Position numbers and translations under genes: made by a program. From Chloroflexota bacterium (GTDB lineage: Bacteria > Chloroflexota > Limnocylindria > Limnocylindrales > CSP1-4), in contig JAICUI010000001.1 of NCBI GenBank assembly GCA_025935925.1, forward strand, positions 1-64,000: a stretch of DNA of 64,000 nt, read 5' to 3'. Under the pieces are notes generated by a model. That model worked only from the letters and a program-made list of their open reading frames with translations, was not told where the DNA came from and did not search any database. Position 1 is the stretch's first letter. The number at the start of each line of letters is the position of its first letter. Shown here one piece after another: positions 43,688-52,170 of this stretch.

Positions 43688-45100
43688 GTGAAGGACACCG
43701 GCGAGCTCAGGAGCGACGAAGGGCTGCGCGGCGAGCTGCGGGCCCTGGCACGACGACCCCTCTTCCTCGCCCTCCTGGCCCTCGCGTTCGTCGAGGCCCT
43801 TCGGCTGGTGCTCGAGCCTTCCCTGGTCAACCTCCTCGGCGTGACCCTCGTGGGCGTCGTCGCGTTCATGTTCGGGCGCGAGCGGGACGAGGTGTCCGGC
43901 CTCGAGGGCTCGCGCTCGGAGGCCGAGTCGTTCGCGCGGATCCTCCGCGGACTCGCCCGGTCCGTGTCGCCCGACGCGATCGTCGACGCCATCGTCGAGG
44001 AGCTGGGGACGGGCACCGGCGCCGACCACGTCGCCGTCGTCCGCCGCCGGCCCGAGACACGCAACCTCGAGGCGATCCTGTCGCCGACGCGCGCCGGCGC
44101 GCCCGCGTCGCGGACGACGCTGCCGCTGCGCGAGCTCGAGGACCCGCTCTCTGACCAGGCTGGCGCCGATCTCGCGGTCGCGTCCGTGCGCGGTCGCCGC
44201 CTGACCGCGGTGCCGATCGAGCCCGATCCCGACGGCGACCCTGATCTCGTCCCGCTGGGGATCGCCCGCACCCGCGTCGCGTCCGTCGACGGCGTCGCGG
44301 CGGTCGCCGAGGCGGACAGCGCCGTGGCGACGCTGCCGCCCCGCGTGCGGCGCGCGCCGCAGGCGACGTCCATCCGCGAGGGCGCCGACCAGCGCATCGC
44401 GAACCGGATCGCGGAGCGGCTGCGTGACAGCTACGGGCTGCGGAACCTGCTCGCTGCGCCGCTCCGCGTCAACGGCCGGATCGAGGGCGCCATCGTGCTC
44501 TCGCGGCGGCTCGATGCGGCGTGGCCCGAGAGCGCGAACCGGTTCCTCGAGGCGGCCGCGGTCGAGGCGTCGGCGGCGCTGGGCCGCGTGTACTCGCTGC
44601 GCGAGGCGGAGACGCGCGCGACCACCGACGCCCTCACGGGGCTGCCGAACCGCCGCTACTTCGACGAGTACTTGGGGCTGCTCGCGCGGCGCCGCCGGGC
44701 AGAAGACCGCGTGGGCGTGCTGATGATCGACATCGACCGGTTCAAGCGCCTCAACGACACGTTCGGGCACGGCGTGGGCGACCACGTCCTGCGCGACGTC
44801 GCCCAGGCGATCGCCGGGGCGGTGCGCGATGACGACGTCCCGGCCCGGTTCGGCGGCGAGGAGTTCGCCGTCCTGCTCAAGAACCCGACGCCCGGTGTCG
44901 CGATCGAGGTGGGGGAGCGCGTCCGCCGCTCGGTGGCCCAGCTCGACCTGCGGCGCATGGGGGTGCCCGGCGTCTCGGTCTCGGTGGGTGTGGCGGTGGC
45001 CGACGAGTCCGACGAGCCGCTCGACGCGATCATCGACCGCGCCGACCAGGCGCTCTACCGGGCGAAGCGCGCGGGACGCGACCGCGTGGTGGCCGCGTAG
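43688..45100 (+). CDS. Membrane GAF-GGDEF diguanylate cyclase
   Basis: 470 aa. Two hydrophobic helices at about 22-62, a GAF-like sensor domain (about 85-290) with an unusually divergent middle, and a GGDEF domain beginning TTDALTGLPNRRYFDEYL. The active site is FGGEEF (GGEEF at 389-393) and the RxxD inhibitory site is RDDD at 380-383. Both catalytic and inhibitory features are intact. It probably senses a different input from its neighbour. Confidence 0.9.
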   Translation: MKDTGELRSDEGLRGELRALARRPLFLALLALAFVEALRLVLEPSLVNLLGVTLVGVVAFMFGRERDEVSGLEGSRSEAESFARILRGLARSVSPDAIVDAIVEELGTGTGADHVAVVRRRPETRNLEAILSPTRAGAPASRTTLPLRELEDPLSDQAGADLAVASVRGRRLTAVPIEPDPDGDPDLVPLGIARTRVASVDGVAAVAEADSAVATLPPRVRRAPQATSIREGADQRIANRIAERLRDSYGLRNLLAAPLRVNGRIEGAIVLSRRLDAAWPESANRFLEAAAVEASAALGRVYSLREAETRATTDALTGLPNRRYFDEYLGLLARRRRAEDRVGVLMIDIDRFKRLNDTFGHGVGDHVLRDVAQAIAGAVRDDDVPARFGGEEFAVLLKNPTPGVAIEVGERVRRSVAQLDLRRMGVPGVSVSVGVAVADESDEPLDAIIDRADQALYRAKRAGRDRVVAA

Positions 45101-45198
45101 GTCCGGGCGCCACGGCGGGGGTGATCGCGCCGCGGCATCGTCCCGGCATCGACCCGCCAGCGGCGGCATCCCTCGACGCATGTCGATCGCCCCGGCCG

Positions 45199-45259
45199 AT
45201 CGTCCGACGCCCTGACGGCCCCGAGCGACCCCTTCGGCCCCGTTCAGCATCCGGACGAT
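45199..45259. other. Extended imperfect hairpin, possible structured RNA
   Basis: ATCGTCCG (45199-45206) pairs with CGGACGAT (45252-45259). Inside it, CTGACGG can pair with CCGTTCAG with one bulge, and CCGA with TCGG. The nested arrangement over 61 bases is more than expected by chance in a short intergenic gap, although high GC content makes pairing easy. Confidence 0.35.
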
Positions 45260-45295
45260 GCCGCCGGCCGATCGGAACGACCACCACCTACGTCG

Positions 45296-45318
45296 ACGAT
45301 CGGCGGGACCGATCGTTT
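45296..45318 (+). terminator. Probable intrinsic terminator of the GGDEF genes
   Basis: ACGATCGG (45296-45303), a CGGGA loop and CCGATCGT (45309-45316), a perfect 8-bp stem followed by TTT and CCC. It is the best terminator-like structure in the window and lies ahead of the polX promoter. Confidence 0.55.
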
Positions 45319-45394
45319 CCCGTCGAAGCGGCCCCAACGGTCTCGGCTCGTCCACCACGTCGGCGGCGGGACGCCCTCGGCCCTCGATGGCTCC

Positions 45395-45400
45395 TACCAT
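45395..45400 (+). promoter_or_regulatory. -10 element of polX
   Basis: TACCAT followed by GGGGCG and ATG 45407; a leaderless transcript is expected. Confidence 0.5.
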
Positions 45401-45406
45401 GGGGCG

Positions 45407-47347
45407 ATGCCCCGACGCGACCAGCTTCTCGGCCCGCTGCCCGACGCCGAGCTCGCCGAGCCGCGGCCGGACGGCGCCGACGTCGACGAGGAGCTGATCG
45501 AGCCGCCGCCGGACGAAAACGGTGACGTGAGCTCCCGGCGAGCGGTCACGAACGGCGACCTCGCCCGGATGTTCCACGAGATCGGCGACATCCTCGAGGT
45601 CAAGGGCGAGAACAAGTTCAAGACCGTCGCCTACCACCGTGCCGCCGACGCCATCGCCCGAGCCCCGTTCGACGTCGCGGCGGCGTACGCGGCCGGCGAC
45701 CGGCCGCCGATCCCGGGCGGGGGGACGGCGATCGCCGACAAGATCGCTGAGGCGGCCACGACCGGCCGGATGGCCTACCACGAGCGCCTGCGCGCCGAGA
45801 TCCCGCCGACGCTCGTCGACCTCCTCCGCCTCCCCGGCGTCGGGCCGCAGACCGTGCGGCTCGCCTGGGAAGGGCTCGGCGTCACCAACCTCGAGGAGCT
45901 CAAGGCGGCCGCCGAGGCCCAGAAGCTGCGCGAGCTGAAGGGCATCTCCGCGAGCACCGAGCAGCGGATCCTCGAGGGCATCGAGAAGCTCGCGACCCGA
46001 CCGCGACGGCTGCTCCTCCACCGGGCGCAGTCGCTCGCCGACGACCTCGCCGCGCAGGTCGCCGCCGTCGACGGCGTGGCGCGCGTCTTCCAGGCGGGGA
46101 GCCTCCGCCGCCGGCGCGAGACCATCGGCGACCTCGACCTGCTCGTGGAGACCGACCGGCCCGACGTCGTCATCGACCGGTTCACGACCCTCGGCGTCGT
46201 CGACCGGGTGATCGGCAAGGGTCGCGCGAAGGCCGCGGTCAGCGTGTTCCGTGGGCCGCAGGTGGACCTCATGGTCATGCCGCCGGGCGAAGCGGGGACG
46301 TATCTCGTCCACTTCACGGGCTCGGCGGACCACAACATCCGTTTGCGCGGGCTCGCTCGTGACCGGGGCTGGAGCCTGTCCGAGAAGGGCTTCGTGCGCA
46401 TCGACGACGACGGCAACGCGCTCGAGGGCGCCGCCGCCGACCCGCGGACGTTCGAAGACGAGGCGTCCGTCTATCGCTTCCTCGACCTCGCGTGGATCCC
46501 GCCCGAGCTCCGCGAGGACCGCGGCGAGGTGGAGGCCGCGCGCGACGGCACGCTGCCGGACCTCATCACGCTCGCGGACCTGCGCGGCGACCTGCACAGC
46601 CACTCCGAGTGGAGCGACGGGGTCCACTCGATCGAGGTGATGGCGGAGGCCGCGCGGCGTCGCGGCTACAGCTACCAGGTGCTGACGGATCACTCGCAGG
46701 GGCTTCCCATCGCCCGCGGCCTGTTCCCCGACCGCGTCGAGGAGCAGCGCGAGATCATCGCCGCGCTGAACGCCCGCTTCGCCGCCGAGGAGGCCGCGGG
46801 CGAGCTGCCACCCGGCGCGCACCCCGGCGGCTTCCGGCTGCTCCACGGCTGCGAGCTGGAGGTGTCGGCCGATGCCGTCCTCGACTACGACGCCGACCTG
46901 CTCGCGCGCTTCGACCTCGTGGTCGCCTCGGTCCATGTCGCCCGCCGGCAGCCCCGCGACCAGCTGACGAAGCGGACGCTGACGGCGATCCGGAGCCCGC
47001 ACGTCGACGTGATCGCGCACCCCTCGGGGCGGATGATCCAGACCCGGGACGACCTCGACCTCGACTGGGACGCGGTGTTCGAAGCGGCCGCGGCGACCGG
47101 CACGGCGCTCGAGATCAACGGCTCGCCGCACCGCCTCGATCTCGCGCCGGAGCGGGCGCGGCGCGCCGTGTCGTTCGGCTGCATCCTCTCGATCGACTCC
47201 GACGCGCACCGGACCGAGGAGCTGGACTACGTGCGCTGGGGCGTCGACCAGGCGCGGCGCGGCTGGGTGGAGGCCCGGAACGTCCTCAACACGCGGTCAC
47301 GCGACGACGTCCTCGCCTGGGTCGGGGGCAAGCCCGGGCGCGTCTAG
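45407..47347 (+). CDS. polX: DNA polymerase/3'-5' exonuclease PolX
   Basis: 646-aa family X repair polymerase. An N-terminal extension of about 48 residues is followed by the helical 8-kDa region and HhH (LLRLPGVGPQTVRLAWEGLG). The polymerase aspartates are in AGSLRRRRETIGDLDLLVE and PQVDLMV. The C-terminal PHP exonuclease keeps all metal motifs: DLHSHSEWSDG, LTDHSQGL, GCELEV, VASVHVA, IAHPSGR and IDSDAH. Both activities look intact. Suited to base-excision gap filling (family knowledge). Confidence 0.95.
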   Translation: MPRRDQLLGPLPDAELAEPRPDGADVDEELIEPPPDENGDVSSRRAVTNGDLARMFHEIGDILEVKGENKFKTVAYHRAADAIARAPFDVAAAYAAGDRPPIPGGGTAIADKIAEAATTGRMAYHERLRAEIPPTLVDLLRLPGVGPQTVRLAWEGLGVTNLEELKAAAEAQKLRELKGISASTEQRILEGIEKLATRPRRLLLHRAQSLADDLAAQVAAVDGVARVFQAGSLRRRRETIGDLDLLVETDRPDVVIDRFTTLGVVDRVIGKGRAKAAVSVFRGPQVDLMVMPPGEAGTYLVHFTGSADHNIRLRGLARDRGWSLSEKGFVRIDDDGNALEGAAADPRTFEDEASVYRFLDLAWIPPELREDRGEVEAARDGTLPDLITLADLRGDLHSHSEWSDGVHSIEVMAEAARRRGYSYQVLTDHSQGLPIARGLFPDRVEEQREIIAALNARFAAEEAAGELPPGAHPGGFRLLHGCELEVSADAVLDYDADLLARFDLVVASVHVARRQPRDQLTKRTLTAIRSPHVDVIAHPSGRMIQTRDDLDLDWDAVFEAAAATGTALEINGSPHRLDLAPERARRAVSFGCILSIDSDAHRTEELDYVRWGVDQARRGWVEARNVLNTRSRDDVLAWVGGKPGRV

Positions 47348-47413
47348 CGCCCGCGCACGCCCGGGCGCGCATCGCGCGAGCTCCGCGCCGCACGTCCCGG
47401 CTCGGCCGCGGCG

Positions 47414-47419
47414 TACCAT
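47414..47419 (+). promoter_or_regulatory. -10 element of the 270-aa membrane protein gene
   Basis: TACCAT, 7-base spacer, ATG 47427; the same layout as polX. Confidence 0.5.
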
Positions 47420-47426
47420 CCCGGCG

Positions 47427-48239
47427 ATGTCCCTCCACGCCCCCGCGGCCCTCGTCGCCCGGCGCGAGCTGGTGGTCGTCGCGGTCACCCTCGTGGCGCT
47501 GGCCAGGCTCGTCACCCGGGCCGACGCGCTCGTCCTCGTCGTCCTGCTGCCGCTTGCGATGGTCGTCGCAGGCACCGCCGCGCTGCGCGGCGACCGTCGC
47601 GCGCCGTTCGAGTCGCTCCTCGTCCCCGCGGTGCTGACGGGCGGTGCGGGCGCAGCGATCCAGCTCGTGCCGGCGGGTCTCGGCGTGGTCGCCGCGCTCG
47701 CGCTGTTCGCGTTCGGGTTCGACCGGGTGCTCGCCCTCGAGATCCGGCTGCTGGCCCAGCCCACGGGCACCTCGGAGGCCGACCGCGCGCGCGTCCTGGC
47801 GGCGGCCGTCGTCGCGGCGTTCGTCGGGTTCACGGGGATCGCGGCGATCGTTCCCGGCGGCCTCCCGGAACCGGGCGTCTCGAGCGCCGACGCGGGGCTG
47901 ACGGAGGGGTCGCTGCTGCTGCTCGCCGTCGGCGACGCGCTCGTGGCGCTGGCGCTCGGGTACCGCGTCGCCGCTGCCCGGTACGGGTCGCGGTTGCACG
48001 CGGCGCGCTCGGCGGCCACGTACGCGATCGTGATCGCGGTCGCCGCCGGCGCCCTTCGGGCGGTCGACGTCCCGCGTCTCGTCGGGCCGGCGGCCCTGAC
48101 GCTCGTGTTCTACCTGTGGGACGGGCTCCACGCGACGGCGCCCGACCGGCGCCGTGAGCCGCGGTTCCTGTGGGAGACCATCCTCCTCGGCGTGCTCGCC
48201 ATCGTGGTCGTCGCCTGGAACCTGCGCCTCCGCGCGTGA
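47427..48239 (+). CDS. Polytopic membrane protein of unknown function
   Basis: 270 aa, mostly hydrophobic, with about eight membrane segments and a few short Arg/Asp loops (RRAPFE, DRRREPRF). No transporter, enzyme or carotenoid motif is recognised. It lies alone between polX and the TPR gene, with its own leaderless-type promoter. Confidence 0.7.
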   Translation: MSLHAPAALVARRELVVVAVTLVALARLVTRADALVLVVLLPLAMVVAGTAALRGDRRAPFESLLVPAVLTGGAGAAIQLVPAGLGVVAALALFAFGFDRVLALEIRLLAQPTGTSEADRARVLAAAVVAAFVGFTGIAAIVPGGLPEPGVSSADAGLTEGSLLLLAVGDALVALALGYRVAAARYGSRLHAARSAATYAIVIAVAAGALRAVDVPRLVGPAALTLVFYLWDGLHATAPDRRREPRFLWETILLGVLAIVVVAWNLRLRA

Positions 48240-48289
48240 CCCCGGGTTAACGCGCGACGCCGGGCCGTTCGTCGCGACGCGGCTCGCGT

Positions 48290-48318
48290 TTGACGCGCCG
48301 CACGGCGAGTGCTAGAAA
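48290..48318 (+). promoter_or_regulatory. Strong sigma-70-type promoter of the TPR gene
   Basis: TTGACG (48290-48295), 17-base spacer, TAGAAA (48313-48318). It is the closest match to a canonical promoter in the window. Transcription would start near 48325, giving a leader of about 90 bases. Confidence 0.65.
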
Positions 48319-48413
48319 CACGTGCCCGCGACCCGCGCCGGATTCGGCATGCCATGCCGTCGGCACGCCCCGCGCGACGCGGCCAACAGGACCCCGAAAG
48401 GACGACCTCCACC

Positions 48414-49271
48414 GTGACCTTCCCCGAGATCGACGCCGCCGCCCAGACGCCTGCGGGCCAGACGCGGCTCAAGCGGCAGCTGGCCGAGCAGGCCATCGCC
48501 CAGGCCGCCGCCGCGGACTGGGGCGACGCCGCCGAGACCAACCGCCGCCTGCTCGAGCTCGGTGCCGACTCCGAGGCCGAGAACCGCCTGGCCAAGGCGC
48601 TGTGGGAGCTCGGCGAGCTCGGGTCCGCGCGCGAGCACTACCAGAAGGCGCTGGCGCTCGACCCGACGAACCGGATCGCGGAGCGCAACATCGACCGGCT
48701 CAAGGTCCTGCTCGTCGAGGCCGGCGAGAAGACGGTGCCCGCCAAGCCCGGGTCGAAGGCGCCGGTGAGCATCTTCGTCGAGGAGACCGGCAAGACGGGC
48801 TTCGCGCACCTGACGAAGCTCGCCCGTCCGGCGGAGCTGGCGCAGGTCAACCCGGGCGACCTCGTCGAGCTGGTCCCGGAGGGCAACCGCCTCGTCGCGA
48901 TCAGCAACGGCGTCCGGATCGGGATCGTCGAGCCGCGCGTCGCCGCCCGCCTGATCAAGCTCATCGCGGACGGCAACAAGTACCTCGCCGGGGTCACGTC
49001 CCTCGGCGACAAGGACGTCCGGCTCATCATCCGCGAGGTCTTCCAGGACCCGCGCAACTACGGCAAGGTGAGCTTCCCGACCGCCGCCAAGTCGTCCGAC
49101 CTCCGCCCGTACACCAAGGGCACCCTCCTGCGCGAGGACGAGGAGCTCGAGGACGAGCTCGAGGACGACATCGAGGACGAGGAGATCGAGAACTTCGAGC
49201 GGGTGCTGCCGCCGGAGGAGACGACGGACGAGGCGTTCGTCGAGGAGACCGACGAGCTCGAGGAGCCGTAG
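48414..49271 (+). CDS. TPR protein with acidic C-terminal tail
   Basis: 285 aa. Residues about 10-85 form tetratricopeptide-like helices (DAAETNRRLLELGADSEAENRLAKALWELGELGSAREHYQKALALDPTNRIAERNIDRL). A compact mixed domain follows (about 115-235, NPGDLVELVPEGNRLVAISNGVRIGIVEP ... VRLIIREVFQDPRNYGKVSFP). The last 45 residues are strongly acidic. GTG 48414 has AAAGGA upstream; ATG 48354 is an alternative. It may be a nucleic-acid or ribosome-associated adaptor, but no function is known. It precedes the methyltransferase-like gene. Confidence 0.72.
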   Translation: MTFPEIDAAAQTPAGQTRLKRQLAEQAIAQAAAADWGDAAETNRRLLELGADSEAENRLAKALWELGELGSAREHYQKALALDPTNRIAERNIDRLKVLLVEAGEKTVPAKPGSKAPVSIFVEETGKTGFAHLTKLARPAELAQVNPGDLVELVPEGNRLVAISNGVRIGIVEPRVAARLIKLIADGNKYLAGVTSLGDKDVRLIIREVFQDPRNYGKVSFPTAAKSSDLRPYTKGTLLREDEELEDELEDDIEDEEIENFERVLPPEETTDEAFVEETDELEEP

Positions 49272-49272
49272 A

Positions 49273-49314
49273 CCTCCGGGCGATGGCTCGCCGGAGCGTC
49301 GCCTCGGACCTCGG
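49273..49314 (+). repeat. Dispersed intergenic repeat, copy B
   Basis: CCTCCGGGCGATGGCTCGC then GAGCGTCGCCTCGG and CTCGG. It matches the minus-strand copy at 16286-16326 over about 40 bases with few differences. GGGCGATGG-CTCGCC can fold into a short hairpin. It sits just after the TPR gene stop. Confidence 0.68.
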
Positions 49315-49346
49315 TGAGTTCCTCGCCTCTGCGACAATCCGCGCCG

Positions 49347-52058
49347 ATGGCTGGCCGCGCGCTGCTTCTCCGCGCCGAACCCGGGTTCAGCCTGCCGGCG
49401 TTCGAGCGGTTCGCGCCGCCGCCCCCGCCGTCGCTGGTCATGGCGCGGCTGGAGGCGGCTTCGGCGCCCGGCGACATCATCCTCGACCTGTTCGGCCGCG
49501 GTGGCTGGGTCGCCCGCTCGGCGATCGACCACCAGCGCAAGGCCGTCACGCTCGAGAGCACGGCGCTCGACCGCCTGCTCGCCGAGATCGTCCTCCGTCC
49601 GCCCGACCTGCGGCACCTCGACGCGGCCATCCAGGCGCTCGCCGCGTCCGCGCGCCGCGAGTCCAGCCTCAAGGCGTCGATCACCGACCGCTACGCGAGC
49701 CGCTGCGCGACCTGCGACCGTCCCGTCATCCTCGACGAGCTGACGTGGAGCACCGAAGCGGCGCCGGAGGATGGCGAGCCGCACGGCCCGCGACCGATCC
49801 GGAAGCACTACCGCTGCCCGGTGTGCCGCGACCAGCTCGGGGGCGGGGAGGCGCGCCACGCGCCGCTCGACGCCGCGGACCTGCGGCGCGCGCTCGACAC
49901 GGACGCGGGCAACCGGCGGGCCGCGCTCCGCGACCGCTTCCCGACGCTCGACGGCGGCGAGTCGCTGCCCGACGAGCTGCTCGACCTGCACACGCCGCGT
50001 CAGCTCGACGCGCTCGCGGCGATCCTCGAGCGGATCGAGGGCGAGCTGCGGGCCGCCTCGATCGAGGCGGCGCTCCGACTCGCGCTGCTCCATGCCGTGG
50101 GACCGGCCAGCCGCCTCGCGACGTCGTCCGGCCGCGTGGCGCCGCTGCGGATCACCGGCGGCCACGTGAAGGGTCCGGGAACCGCGCAGTGGCGCGAGCG
50201 CAACCCGTGGGCGGCGTTCGAGGACGGGGTTCGCGTGGTGCGCGGGTTCGTCCAGCGGCTGGAGAGCGGCGCGTGGGGACCCGTCCCGGCCCGCCTCGGC
50301 GACGACCTCCGGAGCCTCGCCGAGGGGTCGGCCACGGCCGTCGTGAAGCAGGGGACGCCGGCGGCCTCGGCCGCGCTCGCCCTCGAGGTGCACCACTGGC
50401 AGGGGAGCGGCGCGCGACCGCGGATCCGCCTCGCCGTCGGCACCCCGCCCCTGCGGCCCGTGGCGGAGCGGCTGGCCTGGGCGTACCACGGCACCGCGTG
50501 GGCCCTCGGTCGCGACGCCGCCTCGACCCTGCCGCTCGAGCCGCTGTTCGGGCCGCCCGTCCGGCCGGCGTGGGGCTGGCAGGCCGCTGCGATCGGGCGG
50601 AGCCTGCGCGCCGTCGAGCCGGCGCTCGCGCGCGACGGCCGGGTCGTGTTCCTCCTGGAGGGCGAAGGGCCGGAGTCGCTCGTCGCGTGTGCGCTCGGGG
50701 GCGTCACGGCCGGGTACCGGATGGCTGGGGCGCGCCTGCCCGAGGCGGGCCGCGACACGGGCGGGGTCGTCGAGCTCGTGCCCCCCGGCTCCGGCGCCGT
50801 GTCCGGCGGCCCGCGGACGCGCGCGAACGTCGCGCTCCCACCGATCGCCGGCGACGCCGGCGACCCGGACGTCGTCCCGTCGGAGCGCCTGTTCGCGCCG
50901 CCCGACCGGCAGCCCGGCGCGCCGTTCTCCGCGGGGGACGCCGAGCGCGCCGTCGTGGACGCCGCCGTCGAGGTGCTCAAGCTCCGCGGCGAGCCAGTCA
51001 CGTTCGACGGGATGCTGGGCGAGATCCTCGTCGGCCTCGACCGCACCGGCCACCTGCGCCGGCTCGTGCGGCCGCCCGCGTCCGATCCCGATGCCGGCGA
51101 GCCGACCGGTGACGACGCCGCTGCTCCCGGGCGCCCGTCGCTGTCGGACTCGCTCGTCGCCGTCCCGCCGTCGGCCGACCTCGTCGAGCGGCTGCTCGCC
51201 GTCGTCCACGGCGCCCTCGCGGGTGCCGACGGCCGGCGCCTGGTGCGGGTCGGCGAGGACCGCTGGTGGCTCGGCGAGCAGGAGGACCGGGACCTCGCGG
51301 CGGTGCCGCTGGCGGACCGGGTCGAGTGGGCGGTCTACAGCCTCCTCTCGACCGCCGGACCGCTGTCGGAAGCGTCGTTCCTCGACCGGATCGCGGGACT
51401 GTTCGCCGGCCCCGATCTGCCAGATGAGGCCCTCGTCCGCGCCTGCCTCGACTCGTACCGCAGCCTCGCGAGCACGCCGGACCGGCTCTCCACCGGCGAC
51501 GACCTCGTCCGCCGGAGCGAGGACCACAGCCGGTTGCTCGCACTGCTCGTGGACCTCGGGCACCGGCTCGGGTTCCAGTGCTGGGTCGGCGAGCGCCAGC
51601 AGCCCCGGCGGGTCGACGGCCGCACGCTCGCCGAACGCCTCGGCGAGCGGGAGCTGGCCGGGCCGCCGAGCCTCGGGCGGCTCGCGGCGCGCGACCTCGA
51701 GGAGGTCGACGTCGTGTGGTACGTCCGTGGCCGGATGGTGCTCGCGTGGGAGGTCGAATGGACCGCGATGATGTCCGACACCGTCCTGCGGCGCCACGGA
51801 CGGCTCCCGCCGGACGAGCGCCTGGTGCGGTTCCTGGTCGTGCTCCCGGAGCGGGCCGAGCTCGTGCGCCACAAGCTCGATCGGTCGCCGCTCCTCCGCG
51901 AGGGCCTCGAGGACGGGGGCTGGCACCTGGTGAAGGCCAATCATCTCCGCGAGTGGGCGTCGCGCGACGAGGTGACGCTCGACGACCTCGAGCCGCTGCT
52001 GGGCCTGGATCCGGCCGTCGAGCGGACCGGCGACCAGCTGTCGCTGTTCGGCGGCTGA
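49347..52058 (+). CDS. Large methyltransferase-like / zinc-ribbon / nuclease-like protein of unknown function
   Basis: 903 aa. Residues about 25-85: LVMARLEAASAPGDIILDLFGRGGWVARSA resembles SAM-binding motif I of DNA amino-methyltransferases (DUF1156/COG1743-like), without a visible DPPY-type motif. Residues about 120-160: CATC ... CPVC, a zinc ribbon. The middle (about 430-480) has FLLEGEGPESLVACALGGVTAGYRMAG, possibly a second, degenerate methyltransferase unit. Residues about 785-805: EVDVVWYVRGRMVLAWEVEW, a D...E-x-E arrangement like a PD-(D/E)XK fold. The chain ends ERTGDQLSLFGG. No cognate restriction gene is adjacent. A DNA modification or repair role is a guess. Confidence 0.7.
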   Translation: MAGRALLLRAEPGFSLPAFERFAPPPPPSLVMARLEAASAPGDIILDLFGRGGWVARSAIDHQRKAVTLESTALDRLLAEIVLRPPDLRHLDAAIQALAASARRESSLKASITDRYASRCATCDRPVILDELTWSTEAAPEDGEPHGPRPIRKHYRCPVCRDQLGGGEARHAPLDAADLRRALDTDAGNRRAALRDRFPTLDGGESLPDELLDLHTPRQLDALAAILERIEGELRAASIEAALRLALLHAVGPASRLATSSGRVAPLRITGGHVKGPGTAQWRERNPWAAFEDGVRVVRGFVQRLESGAWGPVPARLGDDLRSLAEGSATAVVKQGTPAASAALALEVHHWQGSGARPRIRLAVGTPPLRPVAERLAWAYHGTAWALGRDAASTLPLEPLFGPPVRPAWGWQAAAIGRSLRAVEPALARDGRVVFLLEGEGPESLVACALGGVTAGYRMAGARLPEAGRDTGGVVELVPPGSGAVSGGPRTRANVALPPIAGDAGDPDVVPSERLFAPPDRQPGAPFSAGDAERAVVDAAVEVLKLRGEPVTFDGMLGEILVGLDRTGHLRRLVRPPASDPDAGEPTGDDAAAPGRPSLSDSLVAVPPSADLVERLLAVVHGALAGADGRRLVRVGEDRWWLGEQEDRDLAAVPLADRVEWAVYSLLSTAGPLSEASFLDRIAGLFAGPDLPDEALVRACLDSYRSLASTPDRLSTGDDLVRRSEDHSRLLALLVDLGHRLGFQCWVGERQQPRRVDGRTLAERLGERELAGPPSLGRLAARDLEEVDVVWYVRGRMVLAWEVEWTAMMSDTVLRRHGRLPPDERLVRFLVVLPERAELVRHKLDRSPLLREGLEDGGWHLVKANHLREWASRDEVTLDDLEPLLGLDPAVERTGDQLSLFGG

Positions 52059-52063
52059 CGCCG

Positions 52064-52092
52064 CTGACGACCGTCCGCGGCGGGGGTACCCT
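52064..52092 (+). promoter_or_regulatory. Promoter of the DUF885 gene
   Basis: CTGACG (52064-52069), 17-base spacer, TACCCT (52087-52092). A leader of about 70 bases separates it from GTG 52171. Confidence 0.5.
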
Positions 52093-52170
52093 CGGGCCCA
52101 ACGTCCCGACACCGCGCCGGCCGCAACCCACGCGAGCGCGGTCCAGCCCGTCCCCAGCGGAGTGCCTGCC

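Larger units (their letters stand above)
45101..45394. other. Gene-free region with structured sequence
   Basis: About 300 bases between the GGDEF gene and polX. Open frames here are Arg/Pro-biased and lack ribosome sites. The region contains an extended imperfect hairpin (45199-45259) and a terminator-like hairpin (45296-45318), described separately. Nothing matches the known c-di-GMP riboswitch core. Confidence 0.5.

Noticed and set aside
45101-45394. c-di-GMP riboswitch next to the GGDEF genes
   Set aside because: The conserved GEMM core (CACGCACAGGGCAAAC-type) is absent, and the region lies after, not before, the cyclase genes.
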